Positions 24,474 to 33,509 of a DNA stretch of 53,247 bases are shown piece after piece. The DNA comes from Streptosporangiaceae bacterium (GTDB taxonomy: Bacteria > Actinomycetota > Actinomycetes > Streptosporangiales > Streptosporangiaceae). Numbering within the stretch: position 1 is the first letter of the stretch; each line of letters opens with the position of its first letter. The stretch covers positions 1-53,247 of the forward strand of contig JAFAZE010000023.1 of assembly GCA_019239975.1 (NCBI GenBank), given 5' to 3'. The position numbers and the translations under genes are program-made. The notes beneath the pieces are model-generated. The model saw nothing but the letters and a program-made list of their open reading frames with translations, made no database searches and was not told the origin of the DNA.

Positions 24474-27400
24474 ATGGTGGATGAATCGAGAACGCGGATA
24501 CGGATGAGACGTGGCATAGCCCGCGTGGCCAGCGTTGCCGCGGTGGTAGCGGCGATGTCGGTGCCGCTGGGAATCGGGACCGCCGCCCACGCGGCAGGGG
24601 CAGACGGCGCCAGCCACGCCGCCGGCGCCAGCCACGCCGCCGCCGCGAACCAGGCAGCCGCCGCGAACCACGCCGCCGCCGGCGCTGACCACGCCGCGGG
24701 CCGCTCCTCCGGCACCGACCAGACGTGCCCGGCGGCCACCCCCCAGGCCGCCGGGAGCAGCACGGTGAGCGCGCCCTACGACGCGCGCGCCATCGCCGGC
24801 CAGGGCTCCGCCACGGTCGTCTGGTGCCCGCCCGCGACCGGCGCGGCCGCGGTGACGAGCTACACGGTCACCGCCCAGCCGGGCGGCGCCCAGGTGACCG
24901 CGAAGGTGCCGAACGACTGGGCCGTCGTCGACGGCCTGGCCAACGGCACAAGCTACACGTTCACGGTCACCGCCAACACCAGCAGCACCAGCAATCCCCA
25001 GGCCACGACGAACGCCGTCATCCCAGAACCCATACAACAACCAAATGACGTGCTCACGGGCACCCCGCAGCAGGTCGGCTACGACCAGTACTCGATGACG
25101 ATCGGCGGCAAGCGGGTGTTCATCACCGCGGGTGAGTTCGACCCCTGGCGCACCCCGTCGCCCAGCCTGTGGCTCGACGACCTGCAGAAGATGAAGGCCG
25201 ACGGGTACAACGCGGTCACCGTCTACTTCGACTGGGACTACAACTCGCCGTACCCGGGCGTCTACGACTTCCACGGCGTCCGCGACATGAACGAGTTCCT
25301 CAACATGGCCCAGAAGGCCGGCCTGTACGTCATCGCGCGGCCCGGCCCGTACATCAACGCGGAGACCGACGGCGGCGGCATCCCGTCCTGGGTCCTCACC
25401 AGCCCCAACGGTTACCGCTCCGACGTCCAGCCCTACCTGTCAGCCGCGCTTCAGTGGTTCACCCAGATCGACGCGATCATCGCGCCGCACCAGATCACCA
25501 AGGGCGGCGACGTCATCCTGTACCAGATCGAGAACGAGTACACCGATCATGGCACCGCGGCCCAGCAGTACATGGCGGACCTGGAGCAGCAGGCCAGGGC
25601 CGACGGGATAACCGTGCCGTTCACGTTCAACCAGTGCTGCGGCGCGATGACGTTCACTTCCGGCCTCGGCGCGGTGAACATCAGCGGCACCGACAACTAC
25701 CCGCTGGGCTTCAACTGCGCGAACACCAGCAGCTTCGGCCAGCCGTACGGCTACCCGAGCTATCCCGGCGAGCCCATCTACCTGCCCGAGTTCCAGGGCG
25801 GCTCGTTCGACGGCTGGGGCGGCTCCGGCTACGACAACTGCTACACGATGACCGGCCCGGCGTTCGAGAACGTCTACTACAAGAACAACATCGCCCAGGG
25901 CGTCACCATGCAGTCCAACTACATGGGCGTCGGCGGCACGAACTGGGGCTGGCTGCCCTACCCGGGCGTGTACACCAGTTACGACTACGGCTCGGCGATC
26001 AGGGAGACGGGGGAGATCGGCACCCCGGCCAACCCGAACGACATCACCGGCTCGAAGTTCGGCGAGAACAAGCTCATCAACGACTTCGAGACGAGCGTCG
26101 CGCCGCTCACCCAGACGACCTCCTCGGCGGCCCCGGCGCCCGACAACCCCGCGATCTCCACTATGGGGCGGGTCAACCCGTCCGACGGCACCGAGTTCGT
26201 CTACATCCGCCAGGCCGACGCGACGTCCACCGCGACGGCCAGCACGCACATCGCGCTGAACACCGACGTGGCGGCCGGCTACACCTACGACGACGCGAAC
26301 GCGGCGCTGCAGTACTCCGGCACCTGGACGCACGCCGGGCCGAGCGCCGGCTACACCAACGGCGACTACGACAGCACCGAGTCCTGGAGCCAGACCGCCA
26401 ACTCCAGCGTGACGCTGACCTTCACCGGCACGGCCGTGCAGTGGATCGGCCCGAAGAACAACAACGGCGGCATCGCCGCGGTCTCCGTCGACGGCGGCGC
26501 GCCCACCAGCGTGGACACCTACGCCCCCGGCGGCAAGGCGTTCCAGCAGGTGCTGTTCAGCGACACCGGGCTGCCGGCGGGCACCCACACGCTCACGATC
26601 ACCGTCACCGGCAACAAGAACGCACACTCCACCGCCGACACGGTCGTCATCGACGCGATCAACGTGCCGACCGCCGCGCAGCTCGCCGGCTACTTCCCGG
26701 TCGTCCCGCAGAGCGGCACGATCACGCTGCAGGGCCGCGACTCGCGGATGCTCGTCGCCAGCTACTCCTTCGGCGGCCAGCACCTGGTCTACTCGACCTC
26801 GGAGCTGATGACGCAGGCCACGATCGGCGGCCGGGACACCGCCGTGCTGTACGACCCGGCGGGCACCGACGGCGAGACCGTGCTGAACTACGCCAGCCAG
26901 CCCACCGTCAACGTGCTCTCCGGCAACGTCGCGACGACCTGGGACGCCAGCCGCAATGATCTCCGGCTCGACTACACCCTGGGCGGCCTCCAGGAGGTGC
27001 AGATCACCGGCGGCGGTCGCGCGCCGCTGCTGCTCCTGATCGGGGACACCGGTACCGCGGAGGGCTTCTGGCCGGAGCAGACCAGCGCCGGCACCGTCCT
27101 CGTCGAGGGCGCCTACCTGGTCCGCACCGTGGAGGTCGGCGACCACACGCTCCGCCTCACCGGCGACACCAGCAGCAGCGGGAAGCTGACCGTGTGGGGA
27201 GATGCCGCCATCCGTTCGGTGACATGGAACGGAATCCGTGTGGCCGTCACCCCGGGTGCGGGCGGCTCGCTCAGCGGGACGGTGGCCGGCCCCGCGCCGG
27301 TCTCGCTGCCCGCGCTGACCGGCTGGAAGTTCAGCTACGAGACGCCGGAGGCGCAGCCGGGATTCGGCGACAGCGGGTGGACGCTCGCCGACCACCCGGT

Positions 27401-29210
27401 CTCGAACGCGTCCTCGCCGTCCACCCCGGTGCTGTACGCGTCCGATTACGGCTACGACCACGGTTTCGTGTGGTACCGCGGGCACTTCACCGCGGCCGGC
27501 GGCGAGACCGGCGTCACGATCACCGCCGACGGCATCGGCCCGACCGGCGCGTACTCCGTGTGGCTGAACGGCGTGTTCCTCGGCTCGGGTTCCGCAGCCG
27601 GGCCGGCGACGCAGAGGTATGCGTTCCCCGCGGGCGCGGTCAAGGCCGGCAAGGACAACGTGATCGCCGTCCTGCTGGAGAACACCGGCAACCCCGAGGG
27701 GCCGTCCGGTGAGAAGGTCGGCCTCTACAGCGCCTCGCTGAACGGGTCGAGCCAGCCGGTCACCTGGCGCCTGTCCGGCGCCGACCCGCGCCAGGACCCG
27801 GTGCGCGGCATCATGAACGCGGCCGGGCTGTACGGCGCGGGCAACGGCTGGAACCTGCCCGGATACCCGGACGGGAACTGGACGGACGTGACGCTGCCCG
27901 ACAGCTGGGCGGCGCGCGGCGTGCCGGCCGGCGTGGCCTGGTACCGCACGTCGTTCGCGCTGCACCTGCCGCACGGCAGTTACGTCCCGGTCGACGTGCA
28001 GGTCGGCGGCTCCGGCCCGGGCGCGGGCACCGCGAACTACCGCGCGTTCATCTACGTGAACGGCTGGCTGATCGGCAGGTACGTGAACAACGTCGGGCCG
28101 CAGCACCAGTTCTACGTCCCCGCGGGCATCCTGAACGACCACGGCGAGAACACGATCGCGATCGCCGACTGGGGGCTCGACTCCACGACCGGCGGCCTGG
28201 ACCAGGTCAGCCTCGTGGCCGCCGGCAACCAGGCGACCAGCCTGCGGGTGGAGCCGGTCGAGAGCCCGGGCTACGACCCGGACGTCTACGGGCCGCCGAC
28301 GGCGCCGTCACCGACGCTCGGCGTGATCCCGTCCACCGCCCTCGCCGAGGGCACGTTCACGGTGACCGCGACGCTCACCAACCCGACCTCCCGGCCGCTG
28401 CGGAACGCGTCGGTGACGCTGACCGTGCCGTCCGGGTGGACGGTCTCGCCGGCCTCCGGTTCGCTCGGCACGGTCGCGCCGCGGTCGTCCGGCTCGGTCA
28501 GGTTCACCGTGACCGCGCCGTCGTCGGGCCTGAGCCCGGGCGTCACCGGGCTGCTGGCGACCGCGACGTTCGGCAGCGGGCGTGAAACCCGGACGCTGAG
28601 CAACGCGGCGACCGTGAACGTCCCGTACCCCAGCCTCGCGGCGACCTTCAACAACACCGGTATCACGTCGAACAGCAACCCCAACCCCTCGTCAAGCTTC
28701 ATCGGCTTCGACGGGATCGGCACGTCGTACTCCGCCGAGGGCCTGGCGGCCGGCAACATCACGCCCGGCGCGTCCGTGGCCGCCGGCGGCCTGACGTTCA
28801 CCTGGCCGAACGTCCCGGTCGCCACCCCGGACAACACGATGGCGCAGGGCCAGACGATCGCGGTGAGCGGCTCCGGGTCGTCGCTCGGCTTCCTGGCGGC
28901 GGCGAACAACTCGCCCGAATCCGGTACCGGGACGATCTACTACACCGACGGCACGACCCAATCGTTCACGCTCAGCGTGGGCAATTTCTGGTACCCGCCG
29001 GGCTCGAATGGCAACCCGAACAACGTTCAGGTCGCCGCGGTCAATTACGCCAATTACCCGACCGGCTCCTCCGGCCACACAATTTACCTGTTCGAGCAGT
29101 CCGTCCCGCTCCAGTCCGGCAAAACCGTCGAGGCGGTGACGCTGCCAGACCTCGGCGGCGTGGCAGGCTACAACGCAGCGCTGCACGTCTTCGGAATTTC
29201 AATTAAATAA
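24474..29210 (+). CDS. Secreted multidomain GH35 beta-galactosidase-like enzyme
   Basis: A very large extracellular glycosidase of 1578 residues from ATG 24474. It has an Arg-rich signal peptide (MRRGIARVASVAAVVAAMS, AHA cleavage), a repetitive Ala/His linker (SHAAGASHAAAANQ type), an Fn3-like domain, then a GH35 TIM barrel. RPGPYINAE, the acid/base motif YQIENEY and the nucleophile motif PEFQGG mark the active site. Next come a CBM-like beta-sandwich insert (from YTNGDYDSTESWSQ to VVIDAINV), the GH35 beta domains, jelly-roll modules (WYRGHFTA, WYRTSFALHL), a NEW3-type domain (VTLTVPSGWTVSP) and a C-terminal beta domain. It should release terminal galactose from plant or other polysaccharides. 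Most GH35 enzymes are half this size. ATG 24504 is an alternative start; neither has a good ribosome site. Confidence 0.85.
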   Translation: MVDESRTRIRMRRGIARVASVAAVVAAMSVPLGIGTAAHAAGADGASHAAGASHAAAANQAAAANHAAAGADHAAGRSSGTDQTCPAATPQAAGSSTVSAPYDARAIAGQGSATVVWCPPATGAAAVTSYTVTAQPGGAQVTAKVPNDWAVVDGLANGTSYTFTVTANTSSTSNPQATTNAVIPEPIQQPNDVLTGTPQQVGYDQYSMTIGGKRVFITAGEFDPWRTPSPSLWLDDLQKMKADGYNAVTVYFDWDYNSPYPGVYDFHGVRDMNEFLNMAQKAGLYVIARPGPYINAETDGGGIPSWVLTSPNGYRSDVQPYLSAALQWFTQIDAIIAPHQITKGGDVILYQIENEYTDHGTAAQQYMADLEQQARADGITVPFTFNQCCGAMTFTSGLGAVNISGTDNYPLGFNCANTSSFGQPYGYPSYPGEPIYLPEFQGGSFDGWGGSGYDNCYTMTGPAFENVYYKNNIAQGVTMQSNYMGVGGTNWGWLPYPGVYTSYDYGSAIRETGEIGTPANPNDITGSKFGENKLINDFETSVAPLTQTTSSAAPAPDNPAISTMGRVNPSDGTEFVYIRQADATSTATASTHIALNTDVAAGYTYDDANAALQYSGTWTHAGPSAGYTNGDYDSTESWSQTANSSVTLTFTGTAVQWIGPKNNNGGIAAVSVDGGAPTSVDTYAPGGKAFQQVLFSDTGLPAGTHTLTITVTGNKNAHSTADTVVIDAINVPTAAQLAGYFPVVPQSGTITLQGRDSRMLVASYSFGGQHLVYSTSELMTQATIGGRDTAVLYDPAGTDGETVLNYASQPTVNVLSGNVATTWDASRNDLRLDYTLGGLQEVQITGGGRAPLLLLIGDTGTAEGFWPEQTSAGTVLVEGAYLVRTVEVGDHTLRLTGDTSSSGKLTVWGDAAIRSVTWNGIRVAVTPGAGGSLSGTVAGPAPVSLPALTGWKFSYETPEAQPGFGDSGWTLADHPVSNASSPSTPVLYASDYGYDHGFVWYRGHFTAAGGETGVTITADGIGPTGAYSVWLNGVFLGSGSAAGPATQRYAFPAGAVKAGKDNVIAVLLENTGNPEGPSGEKVGLYSASLNGSSQPVTWRLSGADPRQDPVRGIMNAAGLYGAGNGWNLPGYPDGNWTDVTLPDSWAARGVPAGVAWYRTSFALHLPHGSYVPVDVQVGGSGPGAGTANYRAFIYVNGWLIGRYVNNVGPQHQFYVPAGILNDHGENTIAIADWGLDSTTGGLDQVSLVAAGNQATSLRVEPVESPGYDPDVYGPPTAPSPTLGVIPSTALAEGTFTVTATLTNPTSRPLRNASVTLTVPSGWTVSPASGSLGTVAPRSSGSVRFTVTAPSSGLSPGVTGLLATATFGSGRETRTLSNAATVNVPYPSLAATFNNTGITSNSNPNPSSSFIGFDGIGTSYSAEGLAAGNITPGASVAAGGLTFTWPNVPVATPDNTMAQGQTIAVSGSGSSLGFLAAANNSPESGTGTIYYTDGTTQSFTLSVGNFWYPPGSNGNPNNVQVAAVNYANYPTGSSGHTIYLFEQSVPLQSGKTVEAVTLPDLGGVAGYNAALHVFGISIK

Positions 29211-29219
29211 GATTTATAC

Positions 29220-29323
29220 CGAACGGGCGGTGGTGCTTCCCTCACGGGAGGCGCCACCGTTCGCGGCCCGCGCCTTTCGCGTGCTCCGCCCCTGTGTGCC
29301 CGCCCCTTTCGCGTGCTCCGCCC
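29220..29323. other. Imperfect hairpin and 19-bp direct repeat between GH35 and helicase genes
   Basis: An imperfect stem (gaacgg..ggtggtgc / gcgccaccgttc, 29221-29262) lies just after the GH35 stop and could terminate transcription. The 19-mer cctttcgcgtgctccgccc occurs at 29273-29291 and 29305-29323. Confidence 0.5.
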
Positions 29324-29350
29324 GCGCGCCCGCTCCTTTTCTTCCCGCAA

Positions 29351-31342
29351 TTACGCGTCGGCGGCGAGGCGGCGCAGCGCGCCGCGGACGACTTGCGGAT
29401 CCGTCGTGTTCCAGAACGGCGGCAGCGACGCGCGCAGGAATTCGCCGTACCGCTTGGTGACCAGGCGCGGGTCGAGGACGGCGACGACGCCGCGGTCGGA
29501 GGTGGTGCGCAGCAGCCGCCCGGCTCCCTGGGCGAGCAGCAGCGCCGCCTGTGTCGCGGAGACCTCCATGAACCCGTTGCCGCCGTGCGCTCCGGCGGCG
29601 CGCTGCCGCGCGCTGGCCAGCGGGTCGTCCGGCCGCGGGAACGGGATCCTGTCGATGACGACGAGGCTCAGCGACCGGCCCGGCACGTCGACGCCCTGCC
29701 ACAGCGACAGCGTGCCGAACAGGCACGTCGGCTCGTCCTCGGCGAACTGCCGGACGAGCTGCGCTGTCGAGTCCTCACCCTGGCACAGCACCGGGAAGCT
29801 GACGGTCTCCCGCAGCTCGGCGGCGGCCCGCCTGGCGGCGCGCATCGACGAGAACAGCCCGAGGGTACGCCCGCCGGCGGCCTCGACCAGCTCACGGAGC
29901 TCGGCGAGATACTCGTCGGCCAGGCCGTCGCGCCCGGGCGGCGGCAGGTGCCGCGCCACGTAGAGGATGCCGCTGCGCCGGTGGGTGAACGGCGACCCGA
30001 CGTCGATGCCCGACCACGTGACGTCGCCGTCCAGGCCCCACTGCCGGGCGAGCGGCTCGAACGAGCCGCCGAGGGTCAGCGTCGCCGATGTGAGAATCAC
30101 CGTGCGGTCGCTGAACAGCTCCCCGGCCAGCAGCTCGCCGACCTCCAGCGGCGCGACGCGCAGCGCCGGCGGCCGGGAAGATGACGCGTCGAGTTCGTCG
30201 GGCCGCTCCAGCCAGACCACTTCGTCGCGGTCGGCGATGTCGGCGTCGAACGCGTCCAGCAGGCGCTGCGCGGTGTCGTGGAGGTCCTCGAGCGCGGCCT
30301 CCGCGGCCTGCGCCGCCGCCTGGGCGCCGGAGTCGCCGCCGGCCTCCTTGGCGCTGGTCCGCACCTCCGTGGCGCAGGACTGGGCGGCGTCGCGGACCGC
30401 CGCCAGGGACGCGGCCAGCGCGGTGTCGAGCACGTCCAGGCGACCAGCGGGCAGTGTGACCAGCAGCGGCGCGAGCGCGTTCCCCGCCGCGGTCAGATCC
30501 CCGGTCACGGTGTCGCTGGCCAGCTTCCCGCAGCGGCGCGCCGCCGACTCGACGGCCGCGGCGGACAGCTCTCCGGTCGCGACCGACGTGACCCGGTCCA
30601 CCAGGTCGTGTGCCTCGTCGACGATCGCGACCTGGTGCTCCGGCAGCACGCCGTCGCTGATCGCGTCTATGGCGAGCAGGGCGTGGTTGGTGACCACGAT
30701 GTCCGCCTCGCCCGCGCGCTTGCGCGCCCGCTCCGCGAAGCACTGATTTCCGTACGGGCAGCGGCCGGCGCCTATGCACTCCCGGGCGGAGACCGAAAGC
30801 TGCCGCCACGCCTGATCGGACACGCCCGGCACCAGCTCGTCCCGGTCGCCCGCGGGAGTGCGCGCCGCCCACTGGTGCAGCCGCTGCACCTGCCGCCCGA
30901 GCATGGTCGTCGGCTCGAACAGCGCGTCCTGCCCGTCGTCGCCGGGTGTCTCGGCCCGCGCCTTGAGCAGGCACAGGTAGTTGCCGCGGCCCTTGAGGAT
31001 CGCGAAGGCGGGCGCGCGGCCGATCGCCGGCTTCAGCGCGTCGGCGAGCCGCGGCAGGTCTCGCTCCACGAGCTGGCGCTGCAGCGCGATCGTCGCGGTG
31101 GAGACGACCACCGTGGTTCCGTACGCGGCGGCCAGCCGCACGGCGGGGACCAGGTAGGCCAGCGACTTGCCGGTGCCGGTGCCGGCCTGGACCGCGAGGT
31201 GCTCGCCGCTGCCCATGGCACGCCAGACCGCCTCCGCCATCGTGACCTGCCCCGGCCGTTCGGCGCCCCCGATTCCGGACACCGCGGCCTCGAGCAGTTC
31301 CCGCACCTCGGGCACGTGCGGCTCTTCAGGTTCCTCGGCCAC
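29351..31342 (-). CDS. DinG/YoaA-type ATP-dependent DNA helicase (XPD-like)
   Basis: This SF2 helicase has 663 residues from GTG 31342 (frame open to 31387). The Walker A motif is QAGTGTGKSLAYLVPA, and the DEAH box is AIVDEAHDLVD. Four Cys between them (YLCLL, ARECIGAG, RCPYG, NQCFAE) match the 4Fe-4S cluster of XPD/DinG helicases. C-terminal motifs are ILTSATL, LFGTLSLWQGVDVPG and QGAGRLLRTTSDRG. The enzyme unwinds DNA 5'-3', often on forked, R-loop or damaged substrates. TAGCGT lies eight bases before the GTG, so the transcript may be leaderless. No LexA box was recognised. Convergent with the GH35 gene. Confidence 0.88.
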   Translation of the reverse strand: MAEEPEEPHVPEVRELLEAAVSGIGGAERPGQVTMAEAVWRAMGSGEHLAVQAGTGTGKSLAYLVPAVRLAAAYGTTVVVSTATIALQRQLVERDLPRLADALKPAIGRAPAFAILKGRGNYLCLLKARAETPGDDGQDALFEPTTMLGRQVQRLHQWAARTPAGDRDELVPGVSDQAWRQLSVSARECIGAGRCPYGNQCFAERARKRAGEADIVVTNHALLAIDAISDGVLPEHQVAIVDEAHDLVDRVTSVATGELSAAAVESAARRCGKLASDTVTGDLTAAGNALAPLLVTLPAGRLDVLDTALAASLAAVRDAAQSCATEVRTSAKEAGGDSGAQAAAQAAEAALEDLHDTAQRLLDAFDADIADRDEVVWLERPDELDASSSRPPALRVAPLEVGELLAGELFSDRTVILTSATLTLGGSFEPLARQWGLDGDVTWSGIDVGSPFTHRRSGILYVARHLPPPGRDGLADEYLAELRELVEAAGGRTLGLFSSMRAARRAAAELRETVSFPVLCQGEDSTAQLVRQFAEDEPTCLFGTLSLWQGVDVPGRSLSLVVIDRIPFPRPDDPLASARQRAAGAHGGNGFMEVSATQAALLLAQGAGRLLRTTSDRGVVAVLDPRLVTKRYGEFLRASLPPFWNTTDPQVVRGALRRLAADA

Positions 31343-31382
31343 GACCGAAGACGCTACCCCCCGGCACTGACAACGGCAATCA

Positions 31383-31430
31383 GGCACGGTGTTGTGATGA
31401 CGGTGTTGTTGATGGCACTGTTGTTGATGA
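31383..31430. repeat. Degenerate tandem repeat upstream of the carbonic-anhydrase gene
   Basis: Three imperfect 13-18 bp units of the type ggcac(g/t)gttgttgatga. On the minus strand they contain AACAGTGCC (31414-31422), the core shared with three other arrays. A small hairpin (cggcg gtt cgccg) follows. Confidence 0.65.
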
Positions 31431-31489
31431 CAGCGGCGGTTCGCCGCCGACGTTAACTTCTGCGAACGCGCGGCATATATCCTCCGGGT

Positions 31490-32011
31490 GTGCCGATCTA
31501 CGCGCTAGGCGATTACCAGCCGGACATCCACGAGCTCGCGTACGTCCACCCGGACGCGGTGGTCATCGGCCGCGTCACGATCGGGCCCGAGGCCTCGGTG
31601 TGGCCCGGCGCGGTGCTGCGCGGTGACCACGGGACCATCGAGATCGGCGCGCGCACGTCCATCCAGGACGGCACCGTGGTGCACACCACGCAGGAATGGC
31701 CCACGGTCATCGGGTCGGATTGCGTCGTGGGGCACAACGCGCACCTGGAGGGATGTGTCGTCGGCGACCGCTGCCTCATCGGATCGGGCTCGGTCACGCT
31801 CAACCACGCACGGGTGGGCAGCGGCTCGATCGTCGGCGCCGCCGCCCTGGTCCCCGAGGATTTCGAGGTCCCGCCCCGCTCGCTCGCCGTCGGTGTCCCG
31901 GCCGTGATCAAGCGGACCGGTGTGCGAGCCGGCCTGGTCGACGCCTCGGTCAAGACGTACATCGAGACGGCCCGGACGCACCGCCAGGGGCTGCGCCGCC
32001 TGGACCCCTGA
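31490..32011 (+). CDS. Gamma-class carbonic anhydrase family protein
   Basis: The 173-residue protein is a left-handed beta-helix of hexapeptide repeats (VIGRVTIGPEASVWPGAVLR and onward), forming trimers. Zinc ligands are visible as His in TVVHTT and the two His in GHNAHLEG, and the RGDHGTIEIG and SIQDGTVVH motifs are standard for the family. These proteins hydrate CO2 or are inactive relatives (YrdA/PaaY-like). The GTG start has no convincing ribosome site; an AT-rich CATATAT lies 10 bases before it, so it may be leaderless. It is divergent from the helicase gene. Confidence 0.88.
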   Translation: MPIYALGDYQPDIHELAYVHPDAVVIGRVTIGPEASVWPGAVLRGDHGTIEIGARTSIQDGTVVHTTQEWPTVIGSDCVVGHNAHLEGCVVGDRCLIGSGSVTLNHARVGSGSIVGAAALVPEDFEVPPRSLAVGVPAVIKRTGVRAGLVDASVKTYIETARTHRQGLRRLDP

Positions 32012-32154
32012 GCTTTGAGCTGTCCCGCGGCGAGACGTGATAAGACCCTTATCATCTCCGGCAGCGACATCGCTGGCCGGGGCGTTCCCTGCCCGGGGCG
32101 TCCCCTGCCCGGTGAGTCCCTGCCCGCACCCTGCCGCAGCGGAGCGCCGTCGCG

Positions 32155-33060
32155 TCAGCTCGCGTTGGCGCCGGGCCGGCGCTCGTCATTCTCCCTGCCG
32201 GGGGAGAGCAGGCGCTCGAGCAGCACGACCTCGGCGCGGTTGAGCTCGTCGGTGATCGGGAGCTTGGGGGTGCGCTCCCGCGCGAGCTCGAGGCTGCGCT
32301 GAGCCTCCCGAAGCTGCTCGCGGAGCTTCACATTCTCAGCGGTCAGCGTTCCGTGCTTCGTCCACGCACTGGCGAGCTCCCGCTCGAGGCCGGCCACTGT
32401 TTGCTCGAGCACCGTTTGCTCGGGCACTGTTTGCTCGGGCACTGCCTGGTCCGGCGCGGTCGGCGCGTCCAGCCGCTCCCCGGGGCCTGCCGCGAGCCGC
32501 CTGACGACCTGGATGAGCAGCCTGCGCGCGAGCTCGTCGTAGTCGAACTCAGCGGGGCCGGCCGCCGGGCCGCCGGGCCGGCTGACGGCGTCGCCGAGCA
32601 ACGAGTAGCCCGCGGTCCCGGCCCTGGCCGCGAGAGTTTCGCCCGCCGCGCCTGCGGCGTGCCTTCCGCGCGAGCCGCCTCGCCTGCCCGCCGCCGTCTC
32701 GGCTGTTCCAGCCGGTGCCCGCGCTGCTGCCCGTTCCGCCGCGCCAGCCCCCGCCGTGGCGGACTCGGCCGTGGCGGGCGACAGGGTGATGCGGTACGTC
32801 CGCTTTCCCCGCACCTCGCGCACGATCAGCCCATCCCGTTCCATCCCGGAGAGCAGTTGCGCGAACGCGACGCTCGTGCCCGGGTACCCGACCGCCTCGG
32901 CCAGCCGCGTGCTTGCCATCCCCGTCCGGTCGGCCACCTCGGTGACCGCCGCGAGATGCGCGATGACACGGTCCCGGGTGCCGACCGCCCGCCGCCGCGT
33001 GCCCCCCTGCTTCGGGCCGGCCCGCGCAATCCTCGCCTCAGCAGCCCTCGAGTCCCCCAC
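32155..33060 (-). CDS. Winged-helix DNA-binding protein with C-terminal coiled coil
   Basis: Unnamed family. GTG 33060 (GGGAG seven bases before) gives 301 residues. Residues about 25-95 look like a MarR-type winged helix (RDRVIAHLAAVTEVAD, then FAQLLSGMERDGLIVREV, wing RGKRTYRIT). A long Ala/Gly/Arg-rich linker (about 100-190) follows. The C-terminal third (ELASAWTKHGTLTAENVKLREQ to RSLELARERT, in parts) is a clear heptad-type coiled coil that probably oligomerises the protein. A PEQTV repeat ahead of the coil is coded by a 15-bp tandem repeat (32391-32445). It is probably a transcription regulator; the target is unknown. It is convergent with the carbonic-anhydrase gene and divergent from the DMT transporter gene. 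Confidence 0.65.
   Translation of the reverse strand: MGDSRAAEARIARAGPKQGGTRRRAVGTRDRVIAHLAAVTEVADRTGMASTRLAEAVGYPGTSVAFAQLLSGMERDGLIVREVRGKRTYRITLSPATAESATAGAGAAERAAARAPAGTAETAAGRRGGSRGRHAAGAAGETLAARAGTAGYSLLGDAVSRPGGPAAGPAEFDYDELARRLLIQVVRRLAAGPGERLDAPTAPDQAVPEQTVPEQTVLEQTVAGLERELASAWTKHGTLTAENVKLREQLREAQRSLELARERTPKLPITDELNRAEVVLLERLLSPGRENDERRPGANAS
32391..32445. repeat. 15-bp in-frame tandem repeat coding PEQTV
   Basis: Minus-strand units read gagcaaacagtgccc with small changes (three full units plus edges). AACAGTGCC is present at 32431-32423. The length keeps frame, so copy number alters the protein by five residues per unit. Confidence 0.8.
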
Positions 33061-33084
33061 GTCCGCTCTCCCTAGGCTCTGCAA

Positions 33085-33509
33085 TCACGCTCACTGATCT
33101 CATGATAGTACTGCCCGTTCCGGCCTTCGCCGGCGTGCGCAGATTGCTCTCACAACCCGAGAACAACATGGGTATCCTTGGCTGTATCCAGCAGGAATGC
33201 GGCAGGCTTATTTGACACCAATCATGATGCGCGTGCAATGCGCAGGGCGCGCCCGGGACGCCCGCGGCGCCCTGGCCGGGTACGCGGCGGCCGCTCCGCA
33301 CCCGGTCGGCGCGGGCCCGCGTGGCGGATGGGTGCGCTCAGCGCGGCTACCATACGAAGAATCAGTGCACGCGCGTAACGGCCTTGAACGGAACCGGTCA
33401 CGATCGCGCATGATGTCCCTCGACCGTACGGAACCAGGAACGCCAGCCATCATGTACTCAGGTTTCCGGGCCGCAGCCGTCCGCCGGACGGCGGGCTAGC
33501 CGAGGAATC
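33085..33509. other. Divergent promoter region of winged-helix and DMT genes
   Basis: This 425-bp stretch has no convincing gene; the ORFs that cross it lack coding character. It includes AT-richer DNA around 33100-33240 and a perfect -35-like TTGACA at 33212-33217 with no good -10 element behind it. Nothing else recognisable was seen. Confidence 0.4.

Noticed and set aside
25440..28142. 900-codon minus-strand ORF opposite the GH35 gene
   Set aside because: It is antisense to well-conserved GH35 domains; the composition is Arg/Val/Gly/Asp rich and no motif is recognisable.
33208..33453. 81-codon minus-strand ORF in the divergent region before the DMT gene
   Set aside because: Arg/Pro/Ala-rich with no family-like sequence and no ribosome site; it looks like chance.
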